From: DASXMX01 sp036794395
GTDB lineage: Bacteria > Planctomycetota > Phycisphaerae > Tepidisphaerales > Tepidisphaeraceae
Assembly (NCBI GenBank): GCA_036794395.1
Contig: DAIRGS010000192.1
Span: 1-13,362, forward strand
Direction: 5' to 3'
DNA length: 13,362 nucleotides
Each line of letters opens with the position of its first letter. Positions within the stretch are counted from its first letter, which is position 1. Shown piece after piece: positions 1 to 4,407 of the stretch. The notes under the pieces are model-generated. The model did no database searches. It was not told the DNA's origin and saw only the letters and a list, made by a program, of their open reading frames with translations. Both the position numbers and the translations under genes were made by a program.

Positions 1-24
1 ATCACCACGACCGCCCCGCCGCCC
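1..24 (+). repeat. 24-bp exact direct repeat of 647-670
   Basis: The first 24 bases of the window are identical to positions 647-670, which lie inside the HTH/membrane gene and encode part of its last membrane span on the minus strand. The match ends at base 25 (t here, a at 671). It may extend left beyond the window. It could be a paralogue fragment, a small duplication or an assembly-edge effect. Confidence 0.6.
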
Positions 25-35
25 TCCCCCGTTCC

Positions 36-56
36 TGCCCACTGCCCACCGCCTAC
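36..56. repeat. Heptamer tandem repeat (TGCCCAC)
   Basis: Two perfect TGCCCAC units (36-42, 43-49) are followed by a degenerate CGCCTAC (50-56). Period-7 repeats of this kind occur in intergenic DNA of several bacterial phyla. No function can be read from the sequence. Confidence 0.45.
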
Positions 57-270
57 CCCTCCCTCCTCCTCACCCCCCCGGCTGCCTCAAACTCACGGTT
101 CCCTCCAACCCCTTGATGGAATTTGAAATCGGATGATCCGTAATTCCCCTGCGAGTTGTTGCGATAATATTTCCCCACACCGTTCCCCACGAACCGGCGC
201 AGATCGCAGAAGTGAACTCCGCCAGTAAACCAGGGTTGCCAGGGGTTCACCTGAGCGCCTTGTCCCAAAG

Positions 271-291
271 CCCACGGACGCCGTCCGTGGG
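271..291. repeat. Palindromic hairpin, 9-bp stem and 3-nt loop
   Basis: CCCACGGAC (271-279) and GTCCGTGGG (283-291) are perfect reverse complements around a 3-nt loop. There is no T tract on either strand, so it is not a standard intrinsic terminator. Its compact GC-rich form resembles dispersed REP-like intergenic palindromes. Only one copy is in this window, so the repetitive nature is inference. Confidence 0.5.
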
Positions 292-410
292 TCCCCACCT
301 CGCCCCATTCGCGCCGCCAGGAAGTCCACCAACCAACTCCCCGCGCCCTCAGTGTCCGTCCCGGCATTCTCGCCACCCATGCCAACACCTCCAAGCAATT
401 TTCAGATAAT

Positions 411-450
411 TGCAACGCGATGCAACGTAATGCAACGCCGGGCAACACGC
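411..450. repeat. Decamer tandem repeat (TGCAACGnnn x4)
   Basis: Four consecutive 10-bp units, TGCAACGCGA, TGCAACGTAA, TGCAACGCCG and GGCAACACGC, share the core GCAAC at exact 10-bp spacing. The period equals about one helical turn, so the core repeats on one face of the DNA. Units have no unique spacers between them, so this is not a CRISPR array. Confidence 0.6.
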
Positions 451-529
451 CAGGCACGCCAAACGCTGCTTTGCACAGTGACGCTGCCTCCCTGCCCCGT
501 ACTCTCCGCGCTGAATTTCCGGGTCCACG

Positions 530-562
530 AAAAAAAGGCCCGAGGAATTCCTCGGGCCTTTT
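530..562 (-). terminator. Intrinsic terminator of the 589-2100 operon
   Basis: Positions 533-562 are a perfect 30-bp palindrome with centre GAATTC and arms AAAAGGCCCGAGG / CCTCGGGCCTTTT. Read on the minus strand, the stem is followed by seven T residues (complement of 530-536), starting 27 bp after the stop codon of the HTH/membrane gene. Four T residues follow on the plus strand as well, so it could work in both directions. Confidence 0.9.
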
Positions 563-588
563 CATTCGTATGCCTTGAATCTAGTAAA

Positions 589-1566
589 CTACCGCACCCG
601 CGATGACCCGGCCTTGCCGGCCAGCATGCCGATTACGAAGCAGATGATCACCACGACCGCCCCGCCGCCCAGCGTGATCCAGGCCTGATTGTTGCGATAA
701 GAAGCCAGCGTCTGAAGGATCGCCGGCGAAGCGCCCATCACGCCCGAAATCAAGGCAAATATGCCGAACAGCGCCACTGCCGCGGCGCCCAGCGCCGCCC
801 AGCCAACCGCCGGGGCCATTGGGTCGTAGGCTGTCACGTAAGTCGGAGCAAGCGGAGCGCGATCGATGGCGCCGCGCGGCTCTTCCAGATCAACGCCCCC
901 GCCCAGTCCCGTTTCATGCGCCGCCGCGGCTTGCGCGCCCCCGCTGCCGGGAATTTCATCAAGCACCGCGCCCAGGCTGGTGTCATCCCGCTCGCGCGAA
1001 AGGTCGAGCAAACCCGATCCCGATCCGACGCTCTCGAGGTTAATTTCCTGCGAACTAGGCGTAATGGCCGTCTGGGCCATCGGATCGACGATGCCCGGAA
1101 TTTCATCCGCGCCGAACACGTTGATGCCCGCCCGGCTTCCGCTTCCACTCATGCCCGATCCAACCCGCGCCGGCGAAGGCATTCCGCCGACCGTGCCGGA
1201 AAGCCCCAAGTCCGCGGCCAGTGCCGTGTCCTCCTTGGCCTGCATCCCGGCACCGGTCCCGCTCTTAAGCGCAAAGGCAGTTCCCTGCCCCGCGTTCGTA
1301 TCGGCCAGGGTGATGCTCGTCCCGCTGGCGCCGGTGGTGTCCACCAGATCGATCATCCCGCCCGAATCCGAAACGCCCAGATCCACCTGATCGCCGCCCG
1401 CGGCAACTTCCGCTCGGAGCTGTTCAACCTGATCGGCCTTGAACATCAGCCGCGGCCCGTCGCGGAATTCACGCAGCCGGCCTTCGCGGGCAAACTGCTT
1501 GATGTCTTCCTCGGATCGGCCAAGAACGGTCTTGGCTTCTTCCAGCGTGTAAAACATCTTGGCCAT
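589..1566 (-). CDS. Excisionase/MerR-like helix-turn-helix protein with two C-terminal membrane spans
   Basis: This 325-residue protein starts with a helix-turn-helix of the excisionase/MerR-like type (residues 4-52, FYTLEEAKTVLGRSEEDIKQ then FREFRD-like basic turn and a predicted recognition segment). A long Gly/Ser/Thr/Ala-rich, acidic low-complexity linker follows (about 55-245), containing GSGSGLLDLSRERDDTSLG (181-199), a peptide I associate with planctomycete proteins of this type. Two hydrophobic segments close it (about 253-278 and 296-316). The start is well supported: GAGGAG lies 8 nt before the ATG. It is the second gene of a minus-strand operon, 48 bp after the upstream gene, and ends at a strong terminator. 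The architecture suggests a membrane-anchored DNA- or protein-binding adaptor. The function is unknown, and the HTH fold may serve protein contacts instead of DNA binding. Confidence 0.85.
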   Translation of the reverse strand: MAKMFYTLEEAKTVLGRSEEDIKQFAREGRLREFRDGPRLMFKADQVEQLRAEVAAGGDQVDLGVSDSGGMIDLVDTTGASGTSITLADTNAGQGTAFALKSGTGAGMQAKEDTALAADLGLSGTVGGMPSPARVGSGMSGSGSRAGINVFGADEIPGIVDPMAQTAITPSSQEINLESVGSGSGLLDLSRERDDTSLGAVLDEIPGSGGAQAAAAHETGLGGGVDLEEPRGAIDRAPLAPTYVTAYDPMAPAVGWAALGAAAVALFGIFALISGVMGASPAILQTLASYRNNQAWITLGGGAVVVIICFVIGMLAGKAGSSRVR

Positions 1567-1614
1567 CGTCAGGTCTCCTCTAGGTGCTTTTCTAATCTTG
1601 CATCAACTTCGCGT

Positions 1615-2100
1615 TTATCGATCCGTGCCGCTGCGTCCGGGGTTGAGGTTATCCGTCCCAACCTTGCTTTTGTCTTGCCCAGGCTTGGGACTCGGGATCA
1701 CCGGATCCTCGCTCTGATTCGCCTGATCAACCCACTTTTTCACTTCAGTCCAGCTGGGGTTCGTGCTGTTAAAATTCGTCAGCCGCCGATCATACGTAAT
1801 TTTTCGCGCCGCCACCAATTGCAGATCGGTTCCATCGTTCTTGGGAGTGTAGTAGTACGCGAGCAGAGTCTGCGCATCGATATCCAGCACATAACACCCC
1901 CACTTGTTGGCCGAGAACTGCGCTGGCATCAGGTAAAGATTGGCCCCACCGGCAATCGGCTGCGGCGAAGGCACGCCGGCCAAAACCGTCTGCCCCCCGC
2001 CGCGTGAGATCATGGCCACCAGTACCGCAAGCAACAGTGCCGCGTTCACATAAAGTGCGATCACCAGCGATCGATTGCGGACAGGTTGGACCACGTTCAC
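1615..2100 (-). CDS. Small membrane-anchored protein of unknown function
   Basis: I do not recognise a family. The 161-residue product has a short basic N-terminus, one hydrophobic segment (about residues 11-33, SLVIALYVNAALLLAVLVAM) and then a soluble domain with the core WGCYVLDIDAQTLLAYYY, KITYDRRLTNFN and WTEVKKWVDQ, ending in a polar Lys/Gly/Asp-rich tail. It is probably inserted as a signal anchor with the domain outside the cytoplasm. The listed GTG start lies only 1 nt after a GGAG motif, which is too close. GTG codon 3 (position 2094) has a 7-nt spacing and is the more likely start. It is the first gene of the operon with the HTH/membrane protein, under the promoter at 2149-2176 and behind the stem-loop at 2111-2137. 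Confidence 0.75.
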   Translation of the reverse strand: MNVVQPVRNRSLVIALYVNAALLLAVLVAMISRGGGQTVLAGVPSPQPIAGGANLYLMPAQFSANKWGCYVLDIDAQTLLAYYYTPKNDGTDLQLVAARKITYDRRLTNFNSTNPSWTEVKKWVDQANQSEDPVIPSPKPGQDKSKVGTDNLNPGRSGTDR

Positions 2101-2110
2101 GCTCCGCTTG

Positions 2111-2137
2111 ATCTGACGGCAGTGCTGGCCGTCAGAT
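2111..2137 (-). promoter_or_regulatory. Stem-loop / operator in the 5' leader of the minus-strand operon
   Basis: ATCTGACGGC (2111-2120) and GCCGTCAGAT (2128-2137) form a perfect 10-bp inverted repeat with a 7-nt loop. It lies between the predicted -10 box and the ribosome binding site of the first operon gene, so it would be a hairpin at or very near the mRNA 5' end or a dyad operator overlapping the initially transcribed region. It has no T tract and is not a terminator. Confidence 0.6.
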
Positions 2138-2148
2138 ACGAAGCCGGT

Positions 2149-2176
2149 ATTATACGCACCCGCGTCGCGAGGGCAA
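2149..2176 (-). promoter_or_regulatory. Sigma-70-type promoter of the 589-2100 operon
   Basis: On the minus strand a perfect TATAAT -10 box (2149-2154) is preceded, at 16 bp, by TTGCCC (2171-2176), 4 of 6 matches to the -35 consensus. The predicted start point is near 2142, about 45 nt before the first gene. Recognition by the housekeeping sigma factor is inferred from the consensus match. Confidence 0.6.
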
Positions 2177-2225
2177 AACTTACGCGACCACGGTTCAGCT
2201 AGTTTGCTGATTTCGTCCCCCTATC

Positions 2226-2258
2226 CGGGAGTTCGAGGCTCCCGCCGAGCGGCTTTTT
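2226..2258 (+). repeat. Stem-loop followed by T run, upstream of the phosphoesterase gene
   Basis: CGGGAG (2226-2231) and CTCCCG (2239-2244) pair around TTCGAGG, and a second small stem GCCG/CGGC is followed by TTTTT (2254-2258). The structure could act as a weak terminator or attenuator in the region between the divergent genes. The stem and loop also imitate a tRNA T-arm, but no tRNA body is present upstream. Confidence 0.35.
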
Positions 2259-2332
2259 GTCGATAGATCAGTCAGGTCCCTGAGGCCGTATTCCGACCGG
2301 ATGTGCAATGGCCCGACAGGCGTAGAGATTCT

Positions 2333-3190
2333 ATGGACAGGCAGGAGACAATTGAGAAACCATTCTCGGACGTGCGTGAGCCCCAGTCTCCCTCATCCGG
2401 CCCCCGCGCCACCGAGCCCCGCGGCCCCTGGCTCCAGCTCAGTGTCCCCCACGGCTTCGAATGGAACCGCCACCGGCTACCGATCCCCAATTTGCCCCCC
2501 GAACTCGAAGGCTTCCGAATCGTCCAGATCAGCGACCTTCATTTGCGGCCGTTCTGGTCGGAGGTTTACGACCAGCTTATCGCCCGCGTCCGCCGGGAAG
2601 CTCCCGACCTCATCGTCATCACCGGCGACTTCGTCAACAACAAACGCAACCACACCCGCGAAGCCCCTTTTGCCCATCGGCTGGTTTCCCAGCTTGAGGC
2701 CCGCCACGGCGTCTTCGGCATCCTCGGCAACCACGACCAATACACCCTTCCCCCAAAGCTCAAAGGCTCCGGCATCGTCATGCTCGATGGCCGCCGGCAG
2801 GTACTCAACGTCAACGGTGCGGATCTGGAGTTGATTGGGCTGCCCGGCGTCATCCGATCGGATGTCACCCGGCAACTCCTGGAGAGCTTCCCACCCAAAC
2901 AATCCACCGTCCCGCGGATTGTCCTTTCGCACTATCCCGACATCCTCCGAAAGGCCCAGCCGCTCGAACCGGACCTTTACTTCGCGGGGCATACGCACGG
3001 CGGGCAGATCTGCCTGCCGGGCGGGATTCCGATTATCCGGCACGACTCGCTGCCGCGATCGATTGGGAGAGGCGTCAACCGGGTTAAAGACACATGGCTG
3101 GTGGTGAGCCGGGGGCTGGGGTTTACGACTCTGCCGATTCGGCTGTTCTGCCCGGCGGAGGTGGTTGAGGTGACGTTGAGCCGGGGTTGA
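2333..3190 (+). CDS. YkuE-type metallophosphoesterase
   Basis: This calcineurin-like phosphoesterase (285 residues from the ATG at 2333) should hydrolyse phosphomono- or diesters with a two-metal centre. All family motifs are present in order: D-x-H (D68, H70 in SDLHLRP), GD (D99 in VITGDFV), GNHD (N133-D135), a metal-binding His in LSHYPD (H200) and GHTHGGQ (H220, H222). The ending SRGLGFTTLPIRLFCPAEV matches the YkuE/YaeI branch. Unlike many members it has no N-terminal membrane span; the first 40 residues are polar and proline-rich, which suggests a cytoplasmic or peripheral protein. An in-frame GTG at 2303 would add ten residues, but ATG 2333 gives the more natural N-terminus. Neither has a strong ribosome binding site. 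The gene stands alone, divergent from the minus-strand operon. The physiological substrate is unknown; YkuE-like enzymes are often linked to envelope lipid metabolism. Confidence 0.88.
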   Translation: MDRQETIEKPFSDVREPQSPSSGPRATEPRGPWLQLSVPHGFEWNRHRLPIPNLPPELEGFRIVQISDLHLRPFWSEVYDQLIARVRREAPDLIVITGDFVNNKRNHTREAPFAHRLVSQLEARHGVFGILGNHDQYTLPPKLKGSGIVMLDGRRQVLNVNGADLELIGLPGVIRSDVTRQLLESFPPKQSTVPRIVLSHYPDILRKAQPLEPDLYFAGHTHGGQICLPGGIPIIRHDSLPRSIGRGVNRVKDTWLVVSRGLGFTTLPIRLFCPAEVVEVTLSRG

Positions 3191-3204
3191 GGGTTGGGGG
3201 CGCC

Positions 3205-3234
3205 AATGTCCGAAAATGTCCGAAAATATCCGAT
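3205..3234. repeat. Decamer tandem repeat (AATGTCCGAA x3)
   Basis: Two exact AATGTCCGAA units (3205-3214, 3215-3224) and one variant AATATCCGAT (3225-3234) follow each other without spacers, 15 bp after the phosphoesterase stop codon. The period is 10 bp, as in the unrelated decamers at 411-450. Confidence 0.6.
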
Positions 3235-3281
3235 TTATGAGGGGTCTCGCAGGATATTTATCAAATTATTGCTTATGTGAT

Positions 3282-3352
3282 GGGTGCGGAGGATTACTCG
3301 GGGCCTTAGTTTCATAAGCCCCTGGTCACGGGTTCGAGTCCTGTCGCTGCTC
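3282..3352 (+). pseudogene. tRNA-like remnant, 3' half of a CAU-anticodon tRNA (possible att site)
   Basis: From 3311 onward the sequence fits a tRNA 3' half position by position: anticodon loop TTCATAA (3311-3317, anticodon CAT), stem GCCCC (3318-3322), variable loop TGGTC (3323-3327), T-stem ACGGG (3328-3332), T-loop TTCGAGT (3333-3339), CCTGT (3340-3344), a 7-nt acceptor strand CGCTGCT (3345-3351) and base 73. The 5' side does not fit. GGGGC at 3300-3304 could pair with GCCCC, but six extra bases (CTTAGT) sit in the loop, the D-arm is only GAG/CTC, and the candidate acceptor GGGTGCG (3282-3288) pairs at 5 of 7 positions, one a wobble. The break in the anticodon loop is where tyrosine integrases often recombine, so an integration scar at a Met- or Ile2-type tRNA is the best reading. 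A decayed full tRNA is the alternative. Confidence 0.5.
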
Positions 3353-3451
3353 TTTCATTTATAAATAAAGACATACGATTTTCGTCCCCCTCCGATTCTT
3401 TGGGGGTGACCAGGGGATTTTTGGTCCCGTGATCGCTGGCTCCAGTTCCGC

Positions 3452-3709
3452 TTAATCCCAACGCGCTTCGCCCGATTGGCAAGCTCTTATGTCTGCTTCG
3501 TCCATCTTCAAGACCGAACCCGATGCAAGACGCGGACGCGTGACAGGTCCTCGAAGGGTTGTATTCATTTCATGTGCTTGCCAGTGATATGAAGGCTCTC
3601 CGATCGATATCAACACTTTTGTGTTCCCCCGATTTTTTTGGCCTGTTGCTGCTCCACACGACGCATTTTCAGTAGAAGTGCCGTCGGGCGTGCTATGCAA
3701 CGTGGCCAC
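3452..3709 (-). CDS. Uncertain 85-codon open frame
   Basis: I recognise no family. The product is polar and mixed in composition (contains GEPSYHWQAHEMNTTLRGP and GSVLKMDEADIRACQSGEAR), unlike the Arg/Gly/Pro-rich shadow frames elsewhere in the window. It would start with GTG, directly abutting an AAGGA motif, which is too close for a normal ribosome binding site. The opposite strand is also open over long parts, apart from one stop near 3587. It could be a small gene, a pseudogene fragment or chance in low-GC DNA. Confidence 0.2.
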   Translation of the reverse strand: MATLHSTPDGTSTENASCGAATGQKNRGNTKVLISIGEPSYHWQAHEMNTTLRGPVTRPRLASGSVLKMDEADIRACQSGEARWD

Positions 3710-3715
3710 TCCTTA

Positions 3716-3744
3716 TTGTGACGCCTCCCGAGCGCGCGTATTCT
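3716..3744 (+). promoter_or_regulatory. Candidate promoter of the sigma factor-kinase operon
   Basis: TTGTGA (3716-3721, 4 of 6 matches to -35) lies 17 bp before TATTCT (3739-3744, 4 of 6 matches to -10). It would start transcription near 3751, about 40 nt before the sigma gene. The match is moderate, and an ECF-type promoter for autoregulation cannot be excluded. Confidence 0.35.
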
Positions 3745-3791
3745 AGGCTATCACGTCCACTTTCTAGCGTTGTAATCTTCGAGGCGACCTG

Positions 3792-4385
3792 ATGGGTTTG
3801 AAGGCTTCGGCAACGAGTGTAGACGACGCGGCGGTCGTGACGCAGGTGCTTCGAGCCGCCGGCGCGGGCGACCCCGCCGCCTCGGCCAAGCTTCTTCCCC
3901 TCGTCTACCAACAGCTCCGCAAGCTCGCCGCTTCACAGATGCGCAAAGAGCGCCCCGACCAAACCTTGCAGGCCACCGCCCTCGTTCACGAGGCGTACCT
4001 CCGACTCGTCGATCAAACCAACGCCCAGCACTGGGATACGCGCTGGCACTTCTTCGGCGCCGCCGCCGAAGCCATGCGTCGGATTCTGGTGGACAATGCC
4101 CGGCGCAAAGGTCGCATCAAGCGGGGCGGAGGCGGGCAGCAGATCAGCCTTGATGCCGTCGAGCTGACGGTCAACGATCCGCCGGATGGGCTTCTGGCGC
4201 TGGATGATGCGCTGACCGAGTTCACGGCGAAACATCCGGAAAAGGCGCAGCTGGTGAAGCTTCGCTACTTTGCCGGTCTCACCATCCAGGAGGCGGCCCA
4301 GGCGTTGGGAATCTCCGACCGGACGGCCGGTCGCAATTGGGCCTACGCGCGGGCCTGGCTGTTTTCGCGGATCAATTCGGATTGA
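3792..4385 (+). CDS. ECF-type RNA polymerase sigma factor (TIGR02999-like)
   Basis: This 197-residue protein belongs to the ECF sigma-70 branch common in Planctomycetes and Acidobacteria. Region 2 spans about residues 28-110, with LLPLVYQQLRKLA, TLQATALVHEAYLRL and HFFGAAAEAMRRILVDNARR followed by a basic stretch. Region 4 is at about 150-192, with the helix-turn-helix GLTIQEAAQALGISDRTAGR and the ending NWAYARAWLFSRI. The length is typical of the family. GGCGA lies 4 nt before the ATG. The kinase gene begins 22 bp after the stop codon, so the two form an operon. It should direct RNA polymerase to a specific promoter set; no anti-sigma factor gene is adjacent, and control by the partner kinase is the known expectation for such pairs. 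Its targets are not visible in the sequence. Confidence 0.93.
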   Translation: MGLKASATSVDDAAVVTQVLRAAGAGDPAASAKLLPLVYQQLRKLAASQMRKERPDQTLQATALVHEAYLRLVDQTNAQHWDTRWHFFGAAAEAMRRILVDNARRKGRIKRGGGGQQISLDAVELTVNDPPDGLLALDDALTEFTAKHPEKAQLVKLRYFAGLTIQEAAQALGISDRTAGRNWAYARAWLFSRINSD

Positions 4386-4407
4386 ACCCGTACGGAATTG
4401 AACCCTC

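Larger units (their letters stand above)
1..588. other. Intergenic stretch with short repeats, no convincing gene
   Basis: I see no gene here. Open frames on both strands give arginine-, glycine- and proline-rich translations without recognisable motifs and lack good ribosome binding sites. The stretch does hold a 24-bp copy of sequence from the neighbouring gene, a heptamer repeat, a 9-bp-stem palindrome, a decamer repeat and a terminator, each listed separately. It begins at the window edge, so a gene ending further left could have its downstream region here. Confidence 0.6.
3191..3791. other. Lower-GC intergenic stretch with repeat, tRNA-like scar and no firm gene
   Basis: About 600 bp without a convincing gene and clearly richer in AT than the flanking coding DNA. 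It holds, in order, a decamer repeat (3205-3234), a tRNA-like sequence (3282-3352), two small GC hairpins (3386-3406 and 3408-3426) and an uncertain 85-codon frame on the minus strand (3452-3709). The composition and the tRNA scar fit a decayed insertion site; no integrase or transposase remnant was recognised. Confidence 0.5.

Noticed and set aside
411..450. CRISPR-like array
   Set aside because: The units are 10 bp long and contiguous, with no unique spacers, and no cas genes are present.
53..565. Minus-strand frames of 170 and 101 codons in the first 600 bp
   Set aside because: Composition is Arg/Gly/Trp-rich, no ribosome binding site is seen, and the longer frame would have to read through the terminator palindrome at its start.
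916..2007. 363-codon plus-strand frame across the minus-strand operon
   Set aside because: It runs antisense over two genes and their intergenic gap, lacks protein-like motifs, and conflicts with the promoter, ribosome binding sites and terminator of the minus-strand operon.
2210..2252. Second tRNA 3' end, from the T-arm-like GGGAG-TTCGAGG-CTCCC
   Set aside because: No pairing acceptor, D-arm or anticodon arm lies upstream, and the stem is equally well explained as a plain intergenic hairpin followed by T residues.
3282..3352. tmRNA 3' end
   Set aside because: The variable loop TGGTC and the 7-nt CAT-containing loop follow tRNA numbering, and no tag-coding region or long P2 helix is visible upstream.
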